The translations under genes and the position numbers were made by a program. Source: Lunularia cruciata (Eukaryota; Streptophyta; Marchantiopsida; Lunulariales; Lunulariaceae). Taken from it: a DNA stretch of 64,000 bases. Below, in pieces: positions 1 through 13,630 of the stretch (its first letter is position 1; every line of letters begins with the position of its first letter). The notes under the pieces are model-generated. The model ran no database searches and was not told the DNA's origin. It saw nothing but the letters and a program-made list of their open reading frames with translations. The stretch spans positions 26,536,001 to 26,600,000 of the forward strand of contig OX419760.1 in the NCBI GenBank assembly GCA_948567375.1, written 5' to 3'.

Positions 1-117
1 ATGAACCGAGAAATGGAAGTAGAAAATAGTATCCCATATAAACAAATCCCAAATCCCATATTACCCTCGTGCCATAGATCGATAAAATAATCATCCATCC
101 TATGGGTTGAAAAGAAA

Positions 118-190
118 AAGGCGACCACGTAGAACACATGAAGGAGGGGAAGACCCGAGACACAAAACAAAATAGGTAAAATGGCCCCAA
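118..190 (-). mobile_element. Short 3'-tail fragment of the REL-type non-LTR element
   Basis: The stretch resembles the 3' terminus of the element at 31727-35485. It shares the GGCGACC.CGTAG start (plus-strand reading), the GAAGG..GGGAAGACCC block and the later CCCCAATA block. It is in the same orientation as the full element and has only the terminal part, as expected for a 5'-truncated insertion. It is more diverged than the copies at 733 and 36242. Confidence 0.6.
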
Positions 191-732
191 TAACTTCGAT
201 ATGAGACTCAATGGTTTGAAATACAAAATACGTTTTAAGTATTATCGTGTATACCAGATCAAAACTTAATTCTCCTTGTTCTCTACGCGGTCGCCTTCTC
301 ATTCTGCTTGAAGTGCAAACTGAACACGATATGTATGTCATGGACGAGTACTTTCACAGTATCAATATTCTTGATGACGACATGCTATACTACGCCTTAT
401 AAATACAGTTCAGGATCAAATAGTTAGTATCACATGAGAAAGTTTAACTGGAGTTTCACTACGATTTTGAAATAAATTAGATTTCATTTCATTCTATATG
501 TCCTCGCATAAGCGTGACTCCACCGTCCTGTTAAACCTTTCCATTCTTTTGCCCAGCATATAAAATTGCTCCACACGAAAAGGTACTATCCGTGTCTGAA
601 ATCATGAGTGTTGTGAACCAGGTAGTGACGATACTTTGCTTACCTAATCGTACGGGAGTAAGTGGGGATTATTCTCGTTCTAGAAGGTAACACTATTAAA
701 ATCCCCATAGACTTTGCATAATAGTAACAAGG

Positions 733-872
733 GCGACCGCGTAGAAAAAATGAAGGAGGGGAAGAACCCCATCAAGCCGTACAAGGGAGAAACGAAAAAG
801 GTAAATTTGGGCTTAACCCCAATAGAGTATATATGAGAAATCTATCCAACCGCACCTAAGGTATCCGCATAA
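733..872 (-). mobile_element. 5'-truncated tail of the REL-type non-LTR element
   Basis: About 140 bp matches the last part of the element at 31727-35485: the GGCGACCGCGTAG terminus, the CATCAAGCCGTACAAGGGAG block, the 3' untranslated region and the beginning of the C-terminal coding end (CCGCACCTAAGGTATCCG). The match stops abruptly at about 872, which is typical of aborted reverse transcription. A short GCATAAT is present on both sides, but it is too short to call a target-site duplication firmly. Confidence 0.75.
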
Positions 873-3800
873 TTGTTGGGGCACTTGCTAGAGAGAGTCA
901 TTCAACCTAATAAGAAGGACCACCCATGGTACACCTATCGACCCAGGACCTCACAAAGATGAAGAGTTAGGGATTGGAAGCCAAACAGAAACGATTTATC
1001 TCCACTTCCATCTCACAACCGAGAGATTAAACACCCTCCAAAGTTACTACTTACCCAGGCCTTCGAATCTATAATGATTCAGTACGAGCTCGAAGACGTG
1101 AACGATCGATTAGGCGAAGTCTCAATCACCGATAAAATGAGAACTACCGCCATGGCTGGATCACAACCACAAGAAGTTATACTCCACCTAACTATAGAAT
1201 TTAAGGCGGTTTTTCATGGTATGCGACATAACAGCGTATTATCTGAAAGTCAAATTAAGGTTGTGCTTGTAATTCCAAACCGGTCGTGGTTTGCAATGCA
1301 CACATAATTAAAAGTCATTATAACTCACCTGATTACCACGTTGTTTGTTTGGTGTGACTTCAAAAGGCTCCTTGTTTCACAATCAAGCCGCCTTGTGAAA
1401 CTTGTGTACATTGAGCATGCAAACTCAGGTGCTCAAGTAATGGATAGACTAGGTATTCCCTCCATCTCATTCTGGTTCCAAAGGTCTATTCCACATATAT
1501 ACCTTAATAACCATTATTCAATAACTATAGGTTGACGGTACTGGACACTCGTTGTGTGTTTCTCATGTGTAAATCCAGTAATTAATATCAATATTAGTGT
1601 CAATGTTCCACATCCTCAACTTTTAGAATCAAAAGATAATTGCAAAACTACATACAGTATTGGATCCCAAACAGATAATTGATTTGATAGGAGTGAATGG
1701 AGTAGATTCCCCAGCAATACTCGTGAATAAAGCCATTCCTCTTGGACTACAAACAGGGATACAGTGCATGAGGACGTAAAGAGAGTTGGGCCTAGGTTGA
1801 GGTAATGGGTGAGATCTAGTTATGGCATGTATAGGTGTATGTACAGGAGCGTGCACACCCGGAGACGCCATACAAGACGGGATAATCAGGTAAACCCGCT
1901 ACCCTCACACTCCGCTGATACTACACCACCACGTGTCACATGATGAGTTGCTACTCCACAGAGCTAGCGAGAATGGCTACGGGCAAGTCACGCAAGTTTG
2001 CCGTCCGAAACCCTTTGGTGGGGCATTCAAGGCGCTCCCTCTAAAGGAGAGACCGGCTACCGTCGGTAATTTACAGAACCGCCGTGCTGCTCCAGTATCT
2101 TCTACTATAGGAGCTCGCGGGTTGGCTGGCTGGCTGGCTGGCTTCGGGGTTATGTTAACCTCGATTGACTAATCACGTGTTTAGGAAGGCGACTGAGTAA
2201 ACAACATTAACGGGAAGCTTCCCGACGTAAGTCAATGGTTGCAAGGCCGTCGTTAGTGTCTCCGGGGCTGTTGCCAGATGGAGGAGCAGAGAGTGATTAA
2301 CAGAGGAGTGAACAACGAGAGTGAACGCCTTAAGATGCAGTATGGGACTGATGATTTGGACCTTATTAGCAGCAAGATAAGTTTGCATCTTAACGAATCC
2401 GTTAAACACCTGCATCTCGGACTCAGTCGTCCCGAATCTTGTTGTTAGTGACTCATGACGAAAACTTTTCATCACGGAGTATTAACCAGGGGTGAAAAGC
2501 CTTTCATGCTAGTTAAGCGGTTTAATTAAATTTAAAGCGATTGTTGAAACCCGATGGCCGGTTCCACTGGTAGTTGGCCTATTGTGCTAGAGTTGTGCCT
2601 ATGCATCACGCGAATGTATTTTGTTATTTGGTTTATACTTTCTTTCCCAATATATAATTCAAGCTCAATCTAAGTTCGATACCAATATATAAAATTGTAC
2701 CTCTAGGAAAGGGGAAAGGAATACAAGGTCCAAACAAGTGCAAAAGGACAGAGGAGCGCAAAGCCCAAGAGTCCCATCTAAGTATGGGTTTCCATGTTGG
2801 AATTTATAGTGTCACCCTATTGGTTTTATGGTGTTCTTTTATTGCTTCTTTAGCATAGTTTGAAACACTGCCATTTGATTTACCAGAAGCTGAAGAAAGA
2901 ATTAGTCGCAGGTTATCAAAATGAATATTCAGGCATGACCAATTTTTGCTCAATGGATACGATCTGCTATTATAAGTACAATAAAATAGATCACTAACTT
3001 TTACCCAATCCAGATAACTTGCTTGGTTCAAATGTGAACCAAGCAAGCCCCTAAGGTAGGGAACTTTTTAAACCAGACCATGGTGGGTTCCTGAGGGTGT
3101 TCGTATCCGAAGAAAATAGAAAGAGATGATTGAGGTCTCCTTTCATCAATGTACCTTTTCTAAACCAAACTCCTAATCTTATATTCTTTTCAACCGGGAC
3201 CAGTAAAGTGTCATTGCCGCCAATTTTGATTTCGAGCTCTCTATATTAATAGAACTGCTCGAGACTCCAAAAGCTGTTGCTACTTGAGAGAGGAATCATC
3301 AACCGTTCAAAACTTAGAGTAAGGTTAAACGGGAATTCGGTGGAATCATGTTGGGATGTGGTTGAAGAAAACGTTGAAGCCGATGATTCCTCGTGGGATC
3401 GAATCTGCGCCGTTGGAAACTGTGGACACATATCCTGTGAGTAAAAAAGGTATGTTCAATGTTAACTTGACTTTTGATGCGCATAAAGGTGGTGGTGGGC
3501 CACCCAGGTCATGGTCATGGTCATGGTACTTAGTGCATCTCCGATTGTCTACCTTTCCAGCGGATAACTCGATGATCACCCTGGGTTGGAGCCCGCGGTC
3601 AGCGGGGTAACCTCTGGTTAGTCTGTAAAGTCTCTTTGGTCGTCCACTGTTACTCTGTTCCAACGCATGCTAACGATTAATTCCCCTCCGAGTCACTATT
3701 TTCTGCGAATATATATTTAAATATTATATTTGTGAAGGGGTATTTCTGAGCTGTAGGCACTCATAAGAATTATGAAAAGTTGCCTATAAGTAAAGGAAGA

Positions 3801-6800
3801 CAACGATACTATTCTCCCACTGAAAGAGATAAGAGAAGGTTATGCTTCAAACTTGCTTAAACTTTGTGAAAATGTAATTAAAAAAGTCCTTACCGGAATC
3901 TGGTTTAGCTGGTTGAAGTTGCGTAATTTTGGACGATAACAATATGTAAAGTAAGTATCTGTTTTAAGCACTAAATAAGGTTTCCGTCCGTAACAAACTT
4001 TCTACGAGTGTTTTCTTGACTTCATATAATTGATATTGTTATCGGTGTAGTATTCAAATATGCCTCCAATTCATTTTATCCATTTCTTTCCAATTAATAT
4101 CTCGTTCAGAGAAAGAAACAACGATTAAAGAAAAATGCAATAAGCTTCGTCCAAAGATTTATATTTAGAGAAACTTAATTGGATCCTGAAATCACCTGGA
4201 TATTAAAGTAAAATTCAAATTGAAGGTAACATCCATGGCATGTCTTTACTTCGTATAAAAGAGAAAAGATAGAGAAACAATAAGAAATTGAAGTGAAGAA
4301 CAAAGACAAGATTCTTACTTCAAAGACGAGGTTTGTATCAATTGTGGATCATCATGGGCACTTCAAGAATTAGGAGCAGAAGGGAAGGACATAGACTAAG
4401 GGTTAGGAGATTGGAAGAGATGCACTGATGGCCAGATACAACGCATGATGGGATCTTGATCGAGTTCTTAGAGTGGGGATGCCAAGGGAAGAAGGAAGGA
4501 AGTGAGGTCTAAACGAAGTGAGGAAACCAAAGCAGCTTTGCAGGGAGAACCAAATCGAGCTAATCGACGAGAGGGTGGACGAGTTCGGGTACCCACCACG
4601 GGTGGAAAAAATGAAATCTAAGGCTCCATAGATGCTTCTGAGTTGTCTGTCTCCTGGATACCATCAGGGTGAGATGACAAAAGATTGTAGTCCTTCACAG
4701 CACAGCAATGCTAAGGTATGCTGCTTTACTTATCATCAGAGGTTTTTGATAAGGTGGATTTAAGATTTGTATATTGCACCGTTGCCAGCACATGGTAGGG
4801 GCCTGAATCGTTCGCATTCAATAGGGATAGGCGAGATGGCGAATGGAGACTTTTTGAACGTACCTGTTGTTTGAGAGTGATAAGAAAAGAGCAAGCCATG
4901 GAGAAACTCTGAAAGTTGTAGTAAAGGTTGAGAAAGAAGGGTTAGTAATGTAATCTGGCCATGTGTAAGTAAGCCGAGCTCGGGAAGCGAGGTTTGGGAG
5001 TTCGAGCTACACCTTTTGTGGGGCCGAGAGGTATGGAATATGGGTTGGAAAGACTAAAAGTGGCCAGCCAGCTTTACATATCGTTGTAGCCTTACCTAGG
5101 GTTTTGATTCTCGTTCTCAGCCTCTGGTACATGAGTTTGAATTCATGTAAGTACGGTAGCGAGTACCTTTGGTATACAATAGAGAGTCTGGGGCACTCAA
5201 ATGTGTGCCAGTCTTGTTGGAAACAGTGCAAAGATACGATCTTTTGAATCAGGAGGGATGATTCTACTATCCCGGGAAAGAGATAAACAGAGTAGGACAC
5301 CGCGTTTCTCAGAGGCGACTATCTCCCTCTCTCTCTGTGCGCTCCCAGATACTTGACTCGGAAGAGAAGCAGAGTGACAATAGGTACTCGACATTCTTCA
5401 CTACGGCCCCACGCAATTTGACGCTTTCCCTCATGTCCTTTGGCGGCCCGATTGTATAGCTACTTGGTAATATCACCACTCGAGAGAGTAGGACTTGGCG
5501 AAGAAAGCAGAGCTAGTCCTTTGTCATACACCGCAAGTTGAATTTCTGCTCATCATCCAAGAAGAGGAGGAAGAACTCTGCAGGCCTGTAACGCAAGGGC
5601 TTGTAGGAACTTTGGTGCAAAGAAACTCTACTACTTGTGGGTAATCATTTACTGGTCATCTTGAAGTTTTGTGCAGTACTCACACTTCTGAGGAACTCTG
5701 GTGGTGTTGTATGTGCAGAACGGCAGCAAAAGTTGAAATTCGGTGTAGTTGAACAGTCATTTCAGGTTAGGGTACCGTAGCATGTGTCGGATCACCCAGT
5801 ATACGAACAGACTGTGAAGGGGGAAAGCCCGACTAGAATTTCCTCCGATTTCACACATGTTTCCTGTGCCTCCAGTGTGTCCAGACACTGGTGTGATGGT
5901 GCTGGCTGTAACATTAGGTCTGGTGAGGAAGCAGCTTCTAAATAAATGGTATTTTTTTCTCTGTAGCTGTATACCTCGATTGTGCATTTGGCTCACTTTT
6001 AAGTTTCTCTGCGACAATAGTTTTACTGCAAATTGTTGTGCCAAGATTAGTCCATCAATGAAGGGTCAGGCAGCGCACGGCCTTGAAGTGAAGTTCAAAC
6101 ATCTTCACCATAAAAGGACTTGTGAAGACTTGTGCCCAGGTATACAGTCTGAATACAGGTTACCCGGTCACATACTTAGCAAGTAACTACTTCAAGTTCT
6201 CAAACCCGAGAACTTGGTACCTACGCTTCCCTTGGTTGGTTCGCACCTTCTGCTGAACTTTAAAATAGAAACACCTGACATCATCTCAGATATTCTCAAA
6301 TTTGGTACCGAACTGATCAGAAAGACACTGCTTTATGCAATAGGCCCAAGTTTCAATTCTTGGGTCGTCAAATTCGTATAATTATAACTGAACCAGGCAA
6401 GCGTTAATCCAGCTTAGGTACAGACGCTTGCAAAGAAAACAAACTTTCAGACAGGCCGATTTATTTGTGACATAGCTGCGAAGAAGCTGCTACCATGGCA
6501 ACTGAGAGTCTGCCAGCGTCGCTGCAACCTCGCAGAGAGCACCTTGGTACGGAGAAACTTTTGAAGATATAAGAGCAAGCACGACACTAGCAGAACCACG
6601 TACTCAACACAAGTAATTTACGCCTAGGCTCCATACGTGAAAAGGCATATATTCAGTTGCGGCCATGCTCTTTAAGAAGTAATAAATACGCCTACAGTTA
6701 CCGCTGAATTTCCTCAAATATGACTGGAGGATTTCTGTGAATATGTCTTCTGGAAAGTGGAAGAAAAGAACGCCTGCGACTCAGTGCAGCAATTTATTCT

Positions 6801-7227
6801 TATCTGATGTGAAGAAAGAATACAATTTAATCTTCTATCCAGGTCGGGGCCATGAATTACCGGGTTGGTCAGATATGTGCTTGGAGCTTCGGATGTTGAG
6901 CTGAAGTTACTATTTACCGTGCCCATCGCCCACCAATAACTCAAGACAGTCGTGTGCCAATCCTCAGTTTACGAGAGATGATGTTCCAGCAAAGCAAAAT
7001 AGGTCATATGGGGATCATGGCTCACTATCTTTTGTTCATCACGACCACTAACGCTAAGAAGCATGTGAATATTTTCTATTGCATCCGCGGAGAGAATCAG
7101 TCAAGAAAGTACAACAGAAACAGGACTGCAGGTCCGATTTTAGACCAAAAAAATTCTATGTAGACTGATTACAATGAAGAATCATGAGTTTGTCTTCAAT
7201 TCAGAGACTACGAATTGAGTTCTTATT

Positions 7228-7938
7228 CTATGCTTGTCCTTCCTGTTCCTCTAACTTGGCGACATGAGCCTTTAGGGTGAAGATCAAATCGCGAGCAGGC
7301 GCTTGCAAAGTGGAAACTAAGTTCGAGGCAGGGGCTTGCAAACTACCCAGAAGTTTGGCGTAAATCTCATTCCTGGTAGGCATGGATTCCAATTGCTTAA
7401 AGTCCTCAGGAGCGTAAAATTTACCCTCAAAAACCCCTCCAGTGAAGTCATTGTTTTCAAGCTTCAAATCTCTCTGCATGTCTCTGTAAGGCTTCAGGGC
7501 CATAGGAATCTCCTCAGTGTGAACAAACAACCACGCATTCATACCTTTCAACGCCGGCTTCAAAGCCTCCCATTTGGTGCCCTCGATGGCCTTCCCAATC
7601 AGCTTGTTCTTCGCCACAATTAAAGTGGCCGATTCCGGTAACGCCTTCCTCAGGCTCTGGAATTGCTTCACAGTCAGACCTCCATACTTAATTCCGGCTA
7701 CGAGGTACGCACCTTCGAGCTGCTGCCTTGCTCTCTCAACCGTCGCCTCCTTCTTCTCCCGACTAATGGCAGCTTCTACCTTCAAACCCCCAGCTTTGCT
7801 ACAGCTGCTGTTCCCCTTGCTGCTCCACAGACAAACCCTACCACTTTTCCCTTGAGCTCCCAGAAACTCAGACCTCAACTCCGTCGGGGAAGATGTGTAG
7901 CTGCATCCGCAGGCCACCGCCTGTGCTGCCATCGCCAT
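7228..7938 (-). CDS. RPL10: Chloroplast 50S ribosomal protein L10 (uL10c), nuclear-encoded
   Basis: The product is the plastid form of ribosomal protein L10, which binds 23S rRNA and anchors the L7/L12 stalk that recruits translation factors. The reading frame also runs open upstream to a GTG at 8025, but the first ATG is at 7938 (context GCTATGGCGATGGC), giving 236 aa without introns. The first 60 or so residues are rich in Ala, Ser and Gly with few acidic residues, as in a chloroplast transit peptide. The mature part shows the L10 signature: a KKEATVERARQQLEGAYLVAG-like N-terminal helix, KYGGLTVKQFQSLRK, LIVAKNKLIGKA, and then FYAPEDFKQLESMPTR near the C-terminus, where the family has its KLxxLPTR element. 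The tail has a short duplicated LQAPA module and ends in EEQEGQA. The family call is firm; the exact cleavage site is unknown. Confidence 0.93.
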   Translation of the reverse strand: MAMAAQAVACGCSYTSSPTELRSEFLGAQGKSGRVCLWSSKGNSSCSKAGGLKVEAAISREKKEATVERARQQLEGAYLVAGIKYGGLTVKQFQSLRKALPESATLIVAKNKLIGKAIEGTKWEALKPALKGMNAWLFVHTEEIPMALKPYRDMQRDLKLENNDFTGGVFEGKFYAPEDFKQLESMPTRNEIYAKLLGSLQAPASNLVSTLQAPARDLIFTLKAHVAKLEEQEGQA

Positions 7939-9388
7939 AGCTTCCTGAGTCGCAACCTCTTCCTTTTCCTCCTCTCCCCTCAGCGCCAAGAGCTCTAACT
8001 CCTCGTTCTCGTCGCCCGAAATCACCAGCGTTCGTCGCCGCCTTCGCTATCCTCTTCAGAACCAACGAACTCAGCGGACCTGGGCCAATACCAGATTTCA
8101 CTTACGTGGCCATGGCAACTATAAGAACGTTATCCACAAACTCATCCCTCTCGGGAGTCGCCTCTGCCTGGGCCTAGATGTCCACCGAGTACAGTAGTTA
8201 GCTATCCTTCAGCTCAGATGTTGTTTCCCGGCGAAAGTGAAGAGTCCCGCTTCGGTCCTTTAAAGGTGTGCTGTGTTGCATGAGTACTGCCTTGAGAAAG
8301 TCTGGCCAGACATATGAACAGCCACCGTAAACCTCCGAGTTCTCTATGGGATTTACATTAAAAGGCTGTGTGGCTGAATCCCTCGCGCGTCTTGGATGGG
8401 AAGTGTGCAATCGCTAAAGCTTCTGAAGGACTTTCTCAACCAGTCACATCAACGGCGACCACCATGGGGCCCTGACTGGGTTCGCTTTGGATCTAGACGT
8501 CCGGATTTCTGTTGCCAGTCTTCGGATATTGTTATCTCGCTCGCTATCTCCATAACAATGAAAACTTTTGTGATGTTGTCTAAAATTCGATATCACAATA
8601 TTTTTCTAAGCTAGAATTCTGTGTTATTGAGGAGTTGATGCGCAATTTGATGGTTGCCCTCAAGAGTTTGAAGTTTGTTCCATTTCTCTTCGGATGACAC
8701 AGAGCTTTAGTGGGGACAGTTCAATGTAGAATGCTGAATGGAGAAGGCTACATAGTAGCCTGTAGATTTGCGCAGGGATGAGAAACTTGGATCTCGATCA
8801 AAGATCATGCATCCGGGGGAAGGCAGAAGGACGAGGTCACGAGACAACAGGAAGATGGAATCTTATTTCACCGGAGGCGTGGCTACAGCGATCTATGAAT
8901 GGTGACCAACCTGGAAAGCCATACATGTACATGTAGAGAATGCAATAGCCACTCGTGTGCATCAACCAAGTTAGAAAACGCTCTACTTGTCATACTTCTT
9001 AGCGTGGCATAGCTTCCTTCTCTTAAGAGTTGACTTCCCATCTCAGTTTAAAACCTCGCGTTTGAAATGCTGGACACTGTTCTGTGACAGTCACTTATGA
9101 CGTAGATCACATCACTTGCCATGAAGATAATGGTTTGAACAGGTCCGGATGGTGGTTTGATATAGCGTACAATCATGCGCACCCTTCAGAACAAATATGG
9201 CAACAGTTACGTTTGCTGATTGAGGAACTTCAGGGTTGGGTTCATGCTACGATGAACCGAATGCGAAACTTTCAGTGACACAGAGGATGATCCTCGTGAG
9301 TCTTTCTGAGGGATCAGGGTCCCGCAATTACTACAGGGCGCCTTTCTTATTGCTAAGTAACAATTAGATAATCTTGGAGGATTACTTC
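7939..9388. other. Spacer between RPL10 and the TraB-like gene
   Basis: This is the promoter and 5' untranslated side of RPL10 (minus strand) and the 3' side of the TraB-like gene. The open frames crossing 7868-8101 and 7574-7998 are shadows of the RPL10 coding region and its leader. I see no other gene, repeat array or transposon here. Confidence 0.5.
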
Positions 9389-12274
9389 TTACAGACCCCA
9401 ACCTTGTTCTAGGAGATTGACAACTACCACAATAGTTTGCTGTGCATAGTCATTGATAGCACCCAAGAAAAGCTCCCAAAACCACAAATCCACTGCTAAT
9501 ACTCCAGATAGAAACAACAAAGCCAATGTCTGATACCTATTCAGAGGCCATCCGGAGACTTCTGCCATGGATCCAAGAAAGTTGGTAAGAGCTCCTTGGC
9601 TGATCCTTTTTCGGCTTTGAATAGACCAGGCCGTTCTCCACTGGATATCAGATACTTCTAATCCAAAATCCTTACGCAATCGAGCATCCATGTCAGGCAG
9701 GTGACCACTGCCGTAAAATATGGCAATCTTCTTGCAGCCTTCTCGCAAAGCTTCGTGGAGTTCCTCCATGGCAACTCTGTTGCGCTCTCCGATTATGACT
9801 GAATTTTCCACCAGGGATGAGGCACCGTCTGTCAGACTGCGCAGATGTCACACAAAGGAAACGTTCAGATGAAAATTAAGCCAAAAACATTGGTTCGTTA
9901 CTTGACATGTAGAATGGACTGTGTAGTCTACCAGTATAAAGAGGTGATTCTATCCTGCACTTACAATTGTGAAGGGTTTGGATCAAGGAGAAACAAACAT
10001 TTGATGAGGTAATCTTACTCTGTTGTTATTTGCTTCGCTAAATAGACCTTCAAGGCAGATGCGAGGTCCAGCTCCAGCAAAGCCTTCATCTCGGGTGACT
10101 TGTTAAGAGGTGCATTTGATGGCGCACATACGCTTTCAATAACTATCAAGCCAAGAAGAGGCATTGGGAAAACGCGGGCCACCCACAGCAGCTTCGATCT
10201 CCATGGCTCCATATCAGCTGAGACGGAAAGGTTTTTCAAAACTGTCTTGGTGGATAATTCTGTCAAGTCTTTGGCAAAGGAGAAGAAAGTCTCCCCTCGC
10301 TCATTCTGCCATACACGGGAACCATTGAGATCGTCAGAGACTAACATGATTACCGGAGGAGTCTAGCATTACATTCAGAATACAAGCTCGAGTACCCAAT
10401 CGGTTTAGAAGGAAACAACCGAACTTTGGAAGTTGGGACAAACTTAAGATGGCCAACCGAATGTCGAGCACATTCGTAACACAAGTCACTAACATCACAC
10501 CACGATTTCGACTTACATACCTGTAATTTCTGGAAGGTGTCATAGTCAAGATCCGCATGAAACCAATTGTCTCTTCTATAGTCCATGCATTCCAGCTGAA
10601 AATCTAATGTCAATATCCGTGCCATTAATCTCTGAATTATTCCTATGATGCTAAATCCGCCTTTACTGCGTCGCTTTGGGGGCCTCCACCTGTACTTGAC
10701 ATTTCTGTTCGTAAGCTTTGGGTTCTTGTCTGCCACCATTTCGTAGAGCACGCGGTCGTAGGACGCAAGCTCATCTTGCATATTACGGAAGAACCTGTAA
10801 ACCCAAGATAAATATCAATATCCGAAGCATCGTCCCGAGATGTCAAAGCTTTGTCATCTATCCTCGAACTTGAGGCAACAGCATATACCACACGACAAAA
10901 TTCACCACAGGAACGTTCTACTAAGAAAATGTTTTGATCAGCATGTGGATGTCTCAAGAGAACGTACTTCTCATCTGCAATATGCACAGCAGCCACAAGG
11001 TCCACCTGTGAATAGACACGTGAAACATTCGGACGCTTAGATGTCCATCGAAGCTCAACCTAGCATACGAGGAAGTGAATGCACGACAAAAGTAATAAAG
11101 CCCCTGGAATATTCGGTGTGGGCGTGATGTGAATAAAGAGGTCCAGGCCGAGAGGAGGAAAAACGTAATTCAAGGTCCCAGAAAATATAGACTACATGGA
11201 ATTCTAAAATCATAACTTGCTAAAAAGATTCGGAGTAATTTTTCATAGAGTAGTTTCTGGGATCCCTTGGTTTTTAACAAACCCGATCTTCAGAAACTGC
11301 GTGAAGGAAAGAGTACTGGTAGCTGAAAATGTTGCATCCAGCAATTTGGTCTAAAGCAAAGGCAGGTAACGGGTGTGAGAGAAATGTGAACGTGAAGGGC
11401 AAATATGTGAAAAAGATCTTCATATATTGCTCCAAGATCAACATTGTCCAAGCAATAATGCACTCACCTGTTGCTTGGAGAAGAGATTCCAGGGAAAAGG
11501 CTTCCTGTAGCTGACTATTGCAGTCTGAAGCTCGGCACCGGTATCACCATTGTCCATAAAACGGGTGAAATCACCAATGGAAGTCAAAGACCCAATGAGC
11601 TCAGCATTTACTTCTTGGCCCTCTGTCACCACCTCCTCCTCCTGAACTTCATCCTCTCCCCACGACCAGAACGCCAGAAGCTTCCCACCCTTTCTTCTGC
11701 CAATCCTTACCCTAGAACTTCCAGCATCGGCTCCTCCAAATTTCAAATCCCCATTCCCCATACTATCACTACTGCCACAGTCGGCCCTCCTCCGCAGGTC
11801 AGGTCGCATAAGTTTCTCACTCGAACTCCCTCCCCTGCAGCCATCAAAAACAGGACCGCCACCACCATGACAGACAACTGAATCCAATTTCCGGGCATTC
11901 CAGCTCCCACCCCTCAAATTCCTCCTCCCTTCTCTCCCACCACAAATATTTCTAGTCTCCGCAGCACTCGAAGTGGCATCGAAGGACAATCCACAACATC
12001 CAGAGACGCAAACTCCCACTCCTCTCCCAATCTGAGCACTACAAATCCCACTTCCCATGCTCATTATCTCCGCAGAATTCGTCCGTCCACAAAGCCGCGC
12101 CTTCTCACCTCTTCCATTCGATATTCCACGAGCAACAGAAACTTCACCACAAGATAAGCCAGCTGCTGAGATGCAAGCCATTCCTCGCATTTCCCCTGTC
12201 GTTGCCACCAGCTTCAGGCCTTGCAAAGCGCCTATTGATGATGCCGCTGCCCCTGTCATCACCCCTCCCGCCAT
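9389..12274 (-). CDS. TraB/PrgY-family membrane protein, five exons
   Basis: TraB-family proteins take their name from a bacterial pheromone-shutdown factor. Plant members resemble Arabidopsis TraB-domain proteins of uncertain, probably organellar, function. I infer five exons: 12274-11468, 11005-10968, 10794-10521, 10362-10019 and 9836-9389. All introns are GT-AG (donors GTGAGT, GTACGT, GTATGTAAGT, GTAAGAT), and the joined frame is an exact 637 codons (636 aa). Exon 1 encodes a long Gly/Ser/Arg-rich N-terminus that may include a transit peptide, then an acidic stretch. The 38-nt exon 2 encodes VDLVAAVHIADEK, the first conserved histidine block. Exon 3 has DELASYDRVLYEMVAD and the FSIIGIIQRLMAR and FQLECMDYRRDNWFHADLD blocks. 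Exon 5 contains GERNRVAMEELHEAL and GSGHLPDMDARL, the conserved GxxH motif. Hydrophobic segments lie in exon 4 (LLWVARVFPMPLLGLIVI) and near the C-terminus. Family assignment is strong; function and location are not shown. Confidence 0.85.
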
Positions 12275-12368
12275 AGCTCGGAGCTTCAGCTCCTGCTCTA
12301 GAGGAGCTCTTCAGGGGACCACAACAACTCACTAAGGGACAAGCTAATCCGTTAACTGTACTTACCAC

Positions 12369-13630
12369 ACACTAATATGATTACATTATTTGCTAAACTC
12401 CACTTTCCAGTCTTAACTCTCTTGCGTGTCAAAACTAGAGGGAAATCGCCATCACTTTCTGTCTGCAAAAACATGTGAATAACACATGAAAAATAGCACA
12501 CTAGATGATCTACGAAGTCACTCAGAACTAGGAAACTAAAACATACATGCGGGTAATTTGAGTAATGTTATCTCTCTGTTGCCAAGTAATCTAAGATTGA
12601 AGTACAGTAATTTGTGGGTGGAGAAAGAACATGTTTTTTAGACGTTGAAAGATACAGACATAGCCACCGTAGAATAAGAAGCCACCATTACGTGTATCGA
12701 GAGTCGAACATTAAAGTGACAGATATTTGACAAGATTTCCGCGCGGTCCATAGACAAGAAAATATCTATTGTAAAGGACTCGCCAGAAGCCAATACATGG
12801 CTATAAAATATCAGTCAAGAGTCACATTTGCACTTTTTGTGTGATTCCAACTGTGGGTCCATTCGAACTCAACTACTAAGTAAGGAAGGAACTCAGTGTC
12901 AGTTTCAGGACATTACAACTTCAACTATATTTCCTTATTGGAGTATTGATTCAAAAGAAAAATATGTGGTCCACACTAATATAGGTAGAGGCTTCTCCAA
13001 ACTTGGAATTCAGATGTGAGGGTTGACACAAGGAAAACCATCGAATTCAGGTGAAATTTTGATACGCAAGATTCAAACATAGCTAAATCTTTATTTGAGG
13101 GCTTTATAAACTTTACTGTAAGTTATGTAATTAATTATCGTAGACTAATTTTCCATAGGACAATGTCTTTGATAAAAAGCTACCATACTACACTGATTTT
13201 GGCATAGACTTAAACTTTATACCACACAAATTGGAGTGCACCACACCAGTTCTACTGATCAGGGTATTGTGGTCTCGTTATCCCATAGTGCTTTCAAACA
13301 CAGGTGGGGACATCAAAGAAGCTCGTAAACAAAATGAAAAGAAGGCGACTGCGTGTGATAACAAGACGGATGGGAAGACGGACAGAGGCCACTTCACATG
13401 GCTCATCGATGTCCGGCAATATTGACATCCGGTAGCCTTCTAAGTACTGACGGAAGGAGTATCTTTAGGTATCCATGGGAGTGCAGCAGTCCGGCAATTA
13501 ACCTGGACGGACGTCACATATCTTATTATACCTACGATAATAGGTCACTTTGGAATTATTAACTGGTGCCAACAGGTAACCAGTTTTCCTATTAGGGTAT
13601 GACAAATAAGGGGTTCAAATCTCCATATTT
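12369..13630. other. AT-rich spacer without a recognisable gene
   Basis: Only short open frames without family motifs occur. At about 13342-13381 the sequence has GGCGACTGCGT and GATGGGAAGAC in the spacing seen in the non-LTR element tails, so a very short and diverged tail may be present. The left end of the Harbinger element should lie in this interval or just after it, but I could not identify it. Confidence 0.4.

Larger units (their letters stand above)
1..7227. other. Intergenic stretch without a recognisable gene
   Basis: Open frames here are short, overlap on both strands and show no family motif that I recognise. Apart from two short minus-strand tails of a non-LTR element (about 118-190 and 733-872) I see no transposon coding region. 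Unrecognised exons of a host gene cannot be excluded, because a short exon without a known domain would look the same. Confidence 0.5.

Noticed and set aside
7336-7998. Plus-strand open frames opposite RPL10
   Set aside because: They are antisense shadows of the RPL10 coding region without known motifs.
11471-12335. Plus-strand open frames opposite TraB exon 1
   Set aside because: They are antisense to the GC-rich exon 1; low stop density there explains them.
13600-13625. GGTTCAAATC resembling a tRNA B box
   Set aside because: No matching A box, acceptor stem or anticodon arm can be folded around it.
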